Shown: positions 45,438 through 53,087 of the stretch, piece after piece
Layout of the letters: each line of letters opens with the position of its first letter
Numbering within the stretch: position 1 is the stretch's first letter
From: CAZHCA01 sp964530825
GTDB lineage: Bacteria; Bacteroidota; Bacteroidia; Chitinophagales; Saprospiraceae
Reading direction: 5' to 3'
DNA length: 64,000 bases
Assembly (NCBI GenBank): GCA_964530825.1
Contig: CAZHCA010000002.1
Span: forward strand, 300,237 to 364,236
Translations under genes and position numbers: made by a program
Notes under the pieces: model-generated
What the model saw: only the letters and a program-made list of their open reading frames with translations
The model's database searches: none
What the model was told of the DNA's origin: nothing

Positions 45438-46810
45438 TTAATAGTTACCGATACTTTGCCTTGCTGATGAACCTTTTCACGCCCGGTCATCGTCGGTGGC
45501 AACTGCAGGTCGGATAGTTGTACCGCTTTAGCTTCCTGGAAGTGGAAAAAGTGCCGTTGGTTAGGGCTATCGTCAAACTGATGGCTAATACGGATATCTT
45601 TCAACACGACATCCGTCACATAACCAAGTGTGAAATGAGCGGGTACGGCGGAAAAATCCGCCATTCCAGGCAGGGTGGGGAATGATTTGTTTCCCCGTGG
45701 CTTTTTGGACACTGCTGTAAGGTCGGTCAGCTCGGTGAGGGCCATCGTGAGGCCATCGAAACGAATGCCAGTAATCGGATGACCAGCTTGCCCGCCGATG
45801 AGTATGTTACCTCGGGTGATGATCTTGATATTCGAGAAGTCGATATCCCGGATCGTGCCCAGGGCCTGCCCTGCCGAGCGCTTGTCGATGTCTATGTAGA
45901 CCGGATACTCGGTTTTGTGCCGGCTGCCCGTTTCGATCAGGATATTGGAAAACTGACAATGCTCGTAGATACCGCCCTGTGTCATGAAAAACGCAATTCC
46001 GTAGCGGGTCCCACTGATATTGATATTGGAAAACTGGCAGTTCCGTATAGGGTATTTGGAGCCAGTCCCAAACTTGATGGCAGCATCATCACTGATGAGA
46101 ACGCAGTCCGAGACCACGACCTGCTCGACCGTATCTTGCCCTGATTTCAGGCAGATGGCATCATCGCCGGTAGAGATGAAGCAATCGTTGATCAGCACTT
46201 TTCGGCATCCTTTGATATCAATGCCGTCCGTATTGGGGCTGCGCACATTATTGCGGATACTTACACCCCGCACCACTACATTCTTGCACTTCCGAAATAC
46301 CAGCACATGGGCGGGCGCATGGATAAGCTCCACGTCTTCCACTCTGATATCCCTGCTGTTGGTTATCTTTATCCAAGGGCGCGGGCGGGTTCCTTTGGTC
46401 GCTTTCCAGGACTGTCCGGAGCGGTCAAAGAAGCTTTCGCCCTGCCCGTCGATTACTCCGTCGCCACTCAGCCGAAAGCGCTCTATGCTGTCGCCCCAGA
46501 TGAGATGGGGATGCTCCTCATCGTAATCCGCTAAGCGTTTGCTTCCCAGCAGGGTGGCACCGGGCGCCAGCTGCAAGCGTGTGTGGGAGTATACTCGAAT
46601 GCTTCCCGTAAGATAAGTGCCCGTGGGAATCAGTACCGTGCCGCCTCCCTTCTCCCGACAGTCGTCCAGCGCGTTTTGAATGGCTGCTGTGCTGAAGGTG
46701 GTACCGTCTGCAACGGCTCCGTAATCTAAAATATTGAAGGTTTGCCCAAGGGCTGCAACATTGGCCACAGCCCACAGGAGCATTAGTCCATAGAGCTGTC
46801 GTAGGTCCAT
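45434..46810 (-). CDS. GH28 family glycoside hydrolase (polygalacturonase-like), exported
   Basis: A 458-residue right-handed parallel beta-helix protein with a signal peptide (LYGLMLLWAVANVAALGQ). GH28 features: the FNILDYGAVADGTTFSTAAIQNAL opening, NTDGIDIKGC (catalytic Asp), STGDDAICLKSG (two Asp), then FGTGSKYPI where classical GH28 has its GHG motif. The lost histidine motif points to a divergent GH28 subgroup, perhaps rhamnogalacturonan- or oligosaccharide-directed. The start at 46810 gives a full signal peptide; 46783 would give a TAATG junction but a very short signal. Confidence 0.88.
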   Translation of the reverse strand: MDLRQLYGLMLLWAVANVAALGQTFNILDYGAVADGTTFSTAAIQNALDDCREKGGGTVLIPTGTYLTGSIRVYSHTRLQLAPGATLLGSKRLADYDEEHPHLIWGDSIERFRLSGDGVIDGQGESFFDRSGQSWKATKGTRPRPWIKITNSRDIRVEDVELIHAPAHVLVFRKCKNVVVRGVSIRNNVRSPNTDGIDIKGCRKVLINDCFISTGDDAICLKSGQDTVEQVVVSDCVLISDDAAIKFGTGSKYPIRNCQFSNINISGTRYGIAFFMTQGGIYEHCQFSNILIETGSRHKTEYPVYIDIDKRSAGQALGTIRDIDFSNIKIITRGNILIGGQAGHPITGIRFDGLTMALTELTDLTAVSKKPRGNKSFPTLPGMADFSAVPAHFTLGYVTDVVLKDIRISHQFDDSPNQRHFFHFQEAKAVQLSDLQLPPTMTGREKVHQQGKVSVTIK

Positions 46811-48231
46811 TTTTGCTCGTTGATTATAATGTTCTCATAAACGATCTCTCGCGCATGCTCGATACGGGCAGGCTGCCCGGCTTCTTCCACTTGAATGTCT
46901 TTAAGCCAGATTCTTTCAATAGGCTGCTCTTCCACGCCGACGATTTGCAGGGCATTGCCCCCTACGTAATTGCATTGCAGATCATTCACGTAAAAGTCAT
47001 TGAATTGGGTTGGGTACTGATTGCCCCGGTAGCCGTGGTAATCCATTCGGAAAATGAAGAGCGCCTTTTCCAGGCTGTCCGCTTTTATACGTCGAATGAA
47101 TACGTTTTGCACGGCGCCGCCCCGGTCGAGGTTAGTCTTGAAATTCAGGGCGTGCTGGCCCGCTTTCAATTGGCAGTCTTCAATAAAAACCTCCTCTACC
47201 CCACCCGACATTTCGGAACCCACGGCAAAGGCATTGACGCCGGAGTTGAGTACGCAATTCCGCACGATAATATTCCGGGAGGGGCCACGTTTCCAGGCAT
47301 CTTGATCACGTCCCGCCTTGATCGCAATTGCATCATCGTGGGTCTCGATGTAGCAATCTTCGATCAGCACATCTACGCTGCTATCCGGATCGATACCGTC
47401 GTCGTTGAGTACTTCACCGTAAATATTGAGCTGCCGGGCGGTGACGTTTTGGCAAAAGGGCAGGTGGATGGTCCAAAACGGGCTGTTTTGTGCAGTGAAT
47501 TTCTCTAAAAGGACGTTTTGGCAGTCGTAAAACATGATCAGGCTGGGCCGTAGGTAGTGTCGTTGTCCGTCGCCGTAGCCGTCATCCTGCCCGTCGCCGT
47601 CAAGATCCAGAAAGCCATTGGCAAAGACCCGTTCTTCATTGGGGATCACGTCATTGCCCATTTGCCGCAGGCGCTTTTTGTCTGGTTTTTGCTGCTTACG
47701 CCAATCCATCGACCACTGTTTTCCATTCCCTTCAATCAGCCCCTCCCCAATGATGCCGATGTTTTCCTGCTGATAGGCATAAATGAGCGGCGACCAGTTC
47801 CAGCAAACCGTACCCTCCCAGCGTACTTTGACCGCAGGTAAGTAGTCCCCGGGGCGGTCGCTGAACCGCAGCACGGCATTTTGGGAAAGCTCCAGCGCTA
47901 CGCCGCTTTTCAGGTGGAGCGGCCCATTGCACTGAAAGGTACCGTCGGGAATTGCCACCCGGCCGCCCCCGGCTTCGGCCGCCTTGTCGATCGCCGCCAC
48001 GATCGCCGGCCGACTGTCAAAAGCCGTATCCGGTTGAGCGCCAAAGTCGAGAATGGAAAAGGCCACTTCCGGAAATTCCGGCGCGTTAATTTTAGCCAGA
48101 CGGGCGGGCAACTCTGCCCAAGCGGCCCGTGCCGTTGCTTCCGCTTCCTGCCGGTTAAAGCCTTTTTCTTCGTCCGCAGGCGCGCTACAGCCCACCAGCA
48201 GTGCAAGCAAGCTCCAAGTGTATCTATTCAT
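46783..48231 (-). CDS. GH28-like parallel beta-helix lipoprotein with a calcium-loop insertion
   Basis: About 482 residues, with a lipoprotein signal (LLALLVGC, cysteine about residue 15). The beta-helix catalytic region has NDDGIDPDSS, ETHDDAIAIKAG and AVGSEMSGG, which match exo-type GH28 enzymes (the GSEMSGG block is shared with plant-like exo-polygalacturonases). Between the N-terminal domain and the helix there is an Asp/Gly-rich segment LDLDGDGQDDGYGDGQ resembling a thrombospondin type-3 or dockerin calcium loop. It should release uronic acid or rhamnose from oligosaccharides at the outer membrane. It starts 7 bp after the GH2 gene; its stop shares bases with the next GH28 gene. Confidence 0.85.
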   Translation of the reverse strand: MNRYTWSLLALLVGCSAPADEEKGFNRQEAEATARAAWAELPARLAKINAPEFPEVAFSILDFGAQPDTAFDSRPAIVAAIDKAAEAGGGRVAIPDGTFQCNGPLHLKSGVALELSQNAVLRFSDRPGDYLPAVKVRWEGTVCWNWSPLIYAYQQENIGIIGEGLIEGNGKQWSMDWRKQQKPDKKRLRQMGNDVIPNEERVFANGFLDLDGDGQDDGYGDGQRHYLRPSLIMFYDCQNVLLEKFTAQNSPFWTIHLPFCQNVTARQLNIYGEVLNDDGIDPDSSVDVLIEDCYIETHDDAIAIKAGRDQDAWKRGPSRNIIVRNCVLNSGVNAFAVGSEMSGGVEEVFIEDCQLKAGQHALNFKTNLDRGGAVQNVFIRRIKADSLEKALFIFRMDYHGYRGNQYPTQFNDFYVNDLQCNYVGGNALQIVGVEEQPIERIWLKDIQVEEAGQPARIEHAREIVYENIIINEQKWTYDSSMD

Positions 48232-48238
48232 GCCATCG

Positions 48239-50113
48239 TCAATTTTTGATATCATAGCGGTACTTCGCTGCTTTTTTGGCGTAATAATCCCGGAGTATAT
48301 AAAAGGCCTCCTTTTTAAAGCCTCCTTCCGAAATCAGTCCCTTCCGGTTCCAGCCGTCCTGAATATTTGGCAGGTTGCGGCGGGGGGAACGGAAATCGAC
48401 CAATATCCAGGGCGTCATACCGCGCAGGGAAGGGATTTTGTCGAGCATCTGCAGCGTCTCCTCATACATCCAGGCTTGATAATCTTCGGTCCAGATTTCT
48501 TCGCGCTGCCCACGATAATTGTAAAGGGCACCGGCACCAAATTCGCTGATAAAGAAAGGTTTGTCGTGGCTGCTCAGGTCCCAGCTCATCTGTGGGATAC
48601 GCTCGGGCGTACTGCCGTACCAGCCGATGTATTCGTTGACACTAACCATATCGGAATAGGCTGCAAAGGGGTCCGTGACGGTGACCCGCTTTTCCTGCTT
48701 GTCTTCAGTACGATCAAGGGCGGCAGAAACCAGGCGGGTGGTGTCGAGCTGATGCACTGCCTCGACCATTAATTTTAGAAAACCGAGCCGATCGTTGTCT
48801 TCACGGGGCGTTTCATTGGCCACCGACCAAATGATCACGCTGGCGCGGTTCTTGTCCCGCTGTACCAGGCTTTGCATTTGCCGCTCTGCCTGTGCATAAG
48901 TCTCCGGGTTAGTGTAATTGATGCCCCAATAGACGGGCACTTCCTCCCAAAGGAGCAAGCCTAGCTCGTCAGCTAAGCGGGGGGCATGCTCGTTGTGCGG
49001 ATAGTGTGCCAGCCGCAGCATGTTGCAGTTGAGTTCCTTGGCCCAGCCAAATAAGAGCGCCATGTCTTCCCGGCTGTAAGCGCGTCCCTGCCGCATCGGG
49101 TTCTCCTCGTGCAAAGAGATGCCGCGCATGAAAATGGGGTGGCCATTGAGCAGCAGGTCTTGCCCGGATGCCTGAATGGTGCGAAACCCAATTTGGTCCA
49201 GCAGGGTATCCCGGCCGCTTCGCAAAACCACTTTGTACCGCTTAGGGCGCTCTGGGTACCACCGCTTCAAGCCTTCTGCCGGCATCACAATAGCTGCCCG
49301 CCCAGCCGCGTCCGTAGTAAAGGTGCGGGAAAGCTGAGTCTCGGGAATCGAAACCGTTACGGCTTGCCCCTCAGTTGCTTCGCTAAGCTGCACGTAACCA
49401 CGGGCCATAGACGGCTGTTCCGGATCGAGTTGCAGCATGTAATCTTGAATAAAGACGTCTGGCACAGGGATAATTTTAACTTCCCGGGTAATACCGCCGT
49501 AGTTCCACCAGTCGGTCGTCAGCCCCGGCACACGGTCGGGCGAGCGGCGGTTGTCTACTCGCACGACCACCTCATTTAGACCGTCGTTCAGCAAGCCTGT
49601 AACATCGAAGTTAAATGGGGTATAGCCCCCTTCGTGGAATCCCGCCTTCTGGCCATTGATGTAAACATCAGCGCGGTAATTGACAGCGCCGAAATACAGG
49701 AAATAGCGCTTTTCGGGCTGAGGGTTCAGCGTAAAATCCCGCTCGTACCAAAGTGTACCCTCGTAGTACAGCAGCTCGTCGCGTTGGTGGTTCCAGTCGC
49801 CAGGCACCTGTAGCGTGAGCGAACTGTTAAAGTTGTATTCGATGCGTTGGGAAGGTTCTGTTTTTTTGACATTAGTCCAATAGGGCGCCGCAGAAGCCTT
49901 GGTATTTGAAAATTCATCGAAGGGCTCCCAGCGCCGGTGGTTGCGGTAGCCTGTTTCGTAAGGATCTATAATGTAGTGCCACTGGCCATTAAGGCTTATG
50001 GAAGGCCGGTGGTAAGCATTTTGCAGGAGCGGTGCGGGCTGCTGTGCATACCCCAACATGCTGCTGCCCAAGAGAAAGGCCAAAAGCAGAGATTTACCGT
50101 ACATAATTTTCAT
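48239..50113 (-). CDS. GH2 beta-glucuronidase-like glycoside hydrolase, exported
   Basis: A 624-residue GH2 enzyme with a signal peptide (LLLAFLLGSSMLGYAQ). Sugar-binding jelly-roll (about 25-210), Ig-like sandwich and TIM-barrel domains are present. The acid/base glutamate is in IIWSVANE (about 432) and the nucleophile in FFISEFGAG (about 523). NEYIGWYG and the WNRKGLIS segment (about 587) match the tyrosine loop and the N-x-K carboxylate-binding motif that distinguishes beta-glucuronidases from beta-galactosidases. Release of glucuronic acid fits the UxaC-UxuB-UxuA route in the same locus. Confidence 0.88.
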   Translation of the reverse strand: MKIMYGKSLLLAFLLGSSMLGYAQQPAPLLQNAYHRPSISLNGQWHYIIDPYETGYRNHRRWEPFDEFSNTKASAAPYWTNVKKTEPSQRIEYNFNSSLTLQVPGDWNHQRDELLYYEGTLWYERDFTLNPQPEKRYFLYFGAVNYRADVYINGQKAGFHEGGYTPFNFDVTGLLNDGLNEVVVRVDNRRSPDRVPGLTTDWWNYGGITREVKIIPVPDVFIQDYMLQLDPEQPSMARGYVQLSEATEGQAVTVSIPETQLSRTFTTDAAGRAAIVMPAEGLKRWYPERPKRYKVVLRSGRDTLLDQIGFRTIQASGQDLLLNGHPIFMRGISLHEENPMRQGRAYSREDMALLFGWAKELNCNMLRLAHYPHNEHAPRLADELGLLLWEEVPVYWGINYTNPETYAQAERQMQSLVQRDKNRASVIIWSVANETPREDNDRLGFLKLMVEAVHQLDTTRLVSAALDRTEDKQEKRVTVTDPFAAYSDMVSVNEYIGWYGSTPERIPQMSWDLSSHDKPFFISEFGAGALYNYRGQREEIWTEDYQAWMYEETLQMLDKIPSLRGMTPWILVDFRSPRRNLPNIQDGWNRKGLISEGGFKKEAFYILRDYYAKKAAKYRYDIKN

Positions 50114-50132
50114 TTTCGATACTTAGTTAAGA

Positions 50133-51401
50133 CTAAACTGCCTTTAGCCGCTTCGCATTTTTTAAAAAATCAGCATCAAACTCGACGCCCAATCCTGGTG
50201 TATCTGGAATCGGTATGCGGCCATTATCCGGCTCCAGGTGAACTGGACTCGTAACTGGCACGCCGTCTTTGTTGCCTTTAAATTCCTGATAAGGCCCAAT
50301 ATTGGGCACACAGGAAGCAAAGTGCATCATGTACAAAAAACCCAGCCCTTTGCTAGAGATATGAGGTGTACAGTCCTTACCCAGTAGCTGCGCCATACGA
50401 GCCACTTTGATGGAACGTACCAGACCGCCGAAAAACAGTAAGTCCGGCTGTACTACTTGTAGGGTATTGGTCTCCAAAAAATCCATAAACCGGCGCATGC
50501 TCGCTTCCTGCTCTCCCCCGGCAACGGGTACTTCCAACGCTAGGGCTACAGCTCGTGTCTCTTCGTAATAATCAAACGGGCAGGGCTCTTCAAAAAAAGC
50601 AGTGCCATAGTCCTCGAGTATCCGGCCGGTTGCGATAGCCCGCTGCACGTCAAAACTACCGTTGGCATCCGTGTAGATGACCGCATCATCGCCGAGCGTT
50701 TTACGGACTAGCGGTATAAGGGCTTCGTCCCGCCGGTTGCTTTCCTCGGTGTAGTGCATGCGTGCACCCAGGCGGTACTTGACCGCTTTAGTCCCGGATT
50801 CGTCAATTAGCTCTTGCAGGTTGGCTACCTCTTCTTCAGGGGTATTACCGCGATTGCCGCTGGCGTAGTAGATATTGACCTGATCGCGTACACGGCCGCC
50901 CAGCAGTGTTCCGATAGGCTGATTACAAGCACGGCCCAGCATGTCGAGTACTGCCAGCTCTACATAAGCTACAGCCACCCAGAAGGCCAACCCCTGCCAT
51001 TTATAATTCAGCTTTTCGATATAGATGCTGCGCAGCAACTGATCCCAGTCCCGAGCATCTTCTCCCTTGATGACCGGGCTGATCATTTCGTAAACCAGTG
51101 GAAAAACCCGTTTGGCATACTTCGGCTTCATAGAAGCGATACCCGTATGCCCGTCTTCGGAGCGGACTTGCAAAAAGAAATGCTTATCGCTTTGGTAAAC
51201 CCCGATTCGGTCTATCACTATGGCTTCCTTGATTAAGCTACGCCGCAAGACCGGGGTTTCTGCAATAGCCTTGAAGCGGTCGAGCAGTTCACGATCCTCC
51301 GGCCTGGTTTCGGAGGAAGCGTGTACACCACAGCTTCCCACGGTAAGTAGCGCAGATGATGCCCAGAGGGACCTTTTCAGGAAGGTACGTCGCTTGGTCA
51401 T
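50133..51401 (-). CDS. Enolase-superfamily (mandelate racemase/MLE) protein with Tat signal
   Basis: A 422-residue enolase-superfamily protein. The N terminus MTKRRTFLKRSLWASSALL carries a twin-arginine signal (RRTFLK). The barrel has KAVKYRLGAR, metal ligands in VIYTDANGSF (Asp), FFEEPCPF (Glu) and GGEQEA (Glu), and TPHISSKG with a catalytic histidine. It is a paralogue, not a duplicate, of the enolase-superfamily gene at 42970-44178. Export through Tat implies folding with its metal in the cytoplasm and action in the periplasm, probably on an acid sugar released from the polysaccharide. Substrate unknown. Confidence 0.88.
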   Translation of the reverse strand: MTKRRTFLKRSLWASSALLTVGSCGVHASSETRPEDRELLDRFKAIAETPVLRRSLIKEAIVIDRIGVYQSDKHFFLQVRSEDGHTGIASMKPKYAKRVFPLVYEMISPVIKGEDARDWDQLLRSIYIEKLNYKWQGLAFWVAVAYVELAVLDMLGRACNQPIGTLLGGRVRDQVNIYYASGNRGNTPEEEVANLQELIDESGTKAVKYRLGARMHYTEESNRRDEALIPLVRKTLGDDAVIYTDANGSFDVQRAIATGRILEDYGTAFFEEPCPFDYYEETRAVALALEVPVAGGEQEASMRRFMDFLETNTLQVVQPDLLFFGGLVRSIKVARMAQLLGKDCTPHISSKGLGFLYMMHFASCVPNIGPYQEFKGNKDGVPVTSPVHLEPDNGRIPIPDTPGLGVEFDADFLKNAKRLKAV

Positions 51402-51431
51402 AGTCTGTTTCGCCTTTCAAAATGAAGGTGT

Positions 51432-51465
51432 GCACAGCCCCTGCGTATTGGAAGCGGGGCTGCGC
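51432..51465 (-). other. Stem-loop between two genes of the uronate locus
   Basis: GCACAGCCCC (51432-51441) and GGGGCTGCGC (51456-51465) pair over 9 of 10 bases, just after the stop of the T9SS beta-helix gene (minus strand). It lacks a downstream T-run on the minus strand, so it may stabilise or process the operon mRNA rather than terminate it. Confidence 0.45.
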
Positions 51466-51479
51466 AAAAATATGAGTGA

Positions 51480-52994
51480 CTATCGGATTGCACGTATGAA
51501 ACGACCACTGGCAAAGCGGTCATCCAACTCCAACCGGTAGAAGTAAGTACCTGTGGGAAGAGGCTCGGCGTTGTACTCCAGTTGATGTTTACCAGCGCCA
51601 AGTTGGCTATCGAACACAACCGCAGCGAGCTGTCCTAGTTGGTTGTAGATAACTAAGCGCACCGGCTGTGCTTCTGGTAACTCAAATTGGAATGCCATTC
51701 GCTCCTGTACCGGATTGGGGAAGACGTTCAGTTGCACCTCTGCTACTATGGTAGGGTCGAAGGTGGAAGTGGCCAGGTCATGCCAGTTCAGATCACCCAG
51801 GGGCAAACCGTCATTGCCGGCCTCATACAGCTCCGAATCTATGGAATAACCGAAGTCAAAGGGAAGCTGGCCAGCGTTGTCCGGGTCTACTCCGCCGTTA
51901 CCATCATCCAGCGGCAAGGCATTGTCGGGGTCTTCGTAGAAGGATTCTACATAGTCCAGCGGGGTGGCTGGCCCATTATTGAACTCAACGGCTATATTTG
52001 TGATGGTCTCGAGGGTGCCGCCGGCTTCAGCAATATTCGTAGCATCCGAGTTGAGGCCGTTGCGGACGAAGATGCTATCACCTTCCTCCGCGTCCACGTT
52101 GAGTTGGTCATAGAGGTCTAGCAGAGCGGGGTCTACATAAAAGTTGATATTAGATATCACAGCGCTTTCTACCAATTCCGAGGAGTCCACCTGCAGAGCG
52201 CTGACCCCCGGCTCATTGAAGCCAAAGAAGCCGGGATTGACAAACAAGCAATTGGTGATTTCCGCTTGCACAAAATCTCCCAAATCAATGGAGCGGTCCC
52301 CTAAGTGGACACCGGTGACGTGGTCAAACTTGGCGTACTTGATAACGCCGCCGCCGTCGCGCAGCAAGCGTGCCGAAAGGTTGTAGAAAGTCGTGTTTTC
52401 TACCCAGAGCGTATCAATGTCATTGCCCCGGTCGTCTATACCACGGCCATTGCCGGGATTAGACAGGTTGGCGATGTTGCTGATCACGCTATTGGTGATG
52501 TAAACCTTGTTATCGGTATTGTCCAGCCGTAGGGCCGACTGAGTTGCGAAATCAAGCTGGCAGTTGTCAACCACCACCCGGGCGCTGTCTTCACTGACGC
52601 GCAAAATTTGAGCATCTGAGCCCCCCAGGGCATCTTTGTTAGTGATGAATAATCCGCGCAGGGTAATATCGTTACGCGCACGGAAAGCACGGAACGGGTC
52701 TCCTCCCTCCGGCACATTGGGCCGGATTACGGGCCTGACCGCTGCACCGGCCGCGGCTTCAATACGCAGAGGGTCTTCGTTTTCAATGGTGGAAGTCAGG
52801 ATATAAAAACCACCGTCTTCCAATTCAAAAATAACGTCCATACTGGTGGCGCCATTATCGGCAATGTAGTTGCTAATAGCATCATTAAGCGTACCTAATC
52901 CCGGAGAAACCGAAATGACCGTTTGGGTGTGGCATGTAGTAAAAGCAGTGCATAAAAGCACCATTGTAAAAAAAGCGGCGTTGGTGTTTTTCAT
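51480..52994 (-). CDS. T9SS-secreted right-handed beta-helix protein
   Basis: A 504-residue secreted protein: signal peptide (FFTMVLLCTAFTTCHTQ), then a parallel beta-helix region (about 25-330) with repeated turns such as ITLRGLFITNKDAL, VVVDNCQLDF and VYITNSVISNI, resembling the DUF4957/DUF5123 and polysaccharide-lyase-6-like helices of pectin and alginate loci. The last 80 residues are a T9SS type A sorting domain (NVFPNPVQERMAFQFELP, LPTGTYFYRLEL), so it is exported across the outer membrane. It lies directly after the TBDR gene, where a SusD gene would normally be. A lyase or a surface glycan-binding role is possible; no catalytic residues can be fixed. Confidence 0.82.
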   Translation of the reverse strand: MKNTNAAFFTMVLLCTAFTTCHTQTVISVSPGLGTLNDAISNYIADNGATSMDVIFELEDGGFYILTSTIENEDPLRIEAAAGAAVRPVIRPNVPEGGDPFRAFRARNDITLRGLFITNKDALGGSDAQILRVSEDSARVVVDNCQLDFATQSALRLDNTDNKVYITNSVISNIANLSNPGNGRGIDDRGNDIDTLWVENTTFYNLSARLLRDGGGVIKYAKFDHVTGVHLGDRSIDLGDFVQAEITNCLFVNPGFFGFNEPGVSALQVDSSELVESAVISNINFYVDPALLDLYDQLNVDAEEGDSIFVRNGLNSDATNIAEAGGTLETITNIAVEFNNGPATPLDYVESFYEDPDNALPLDDGNGGVDPDNAGQLPFDFGYSIDSELYEAGNDGLPLGDLNWHDLATSTFDPTIVAEVQLNVFPNPVQERMAFQFELPEAQPVRLVIYNQLGQLAAVVFDSQLGAGKHQLEYNAEPLPTGTYFYRLELDDRFASGRFIRAIR

Positions 52995-53087
52995 AATTAA
53001 AAGATTTATTTTAAAATTTTGCTAGAGTAGAAGCCATGTAGCCTGGTCAGCCTTTCTTTCAGTCCGGCCATTGGGAATAGCTCCATG

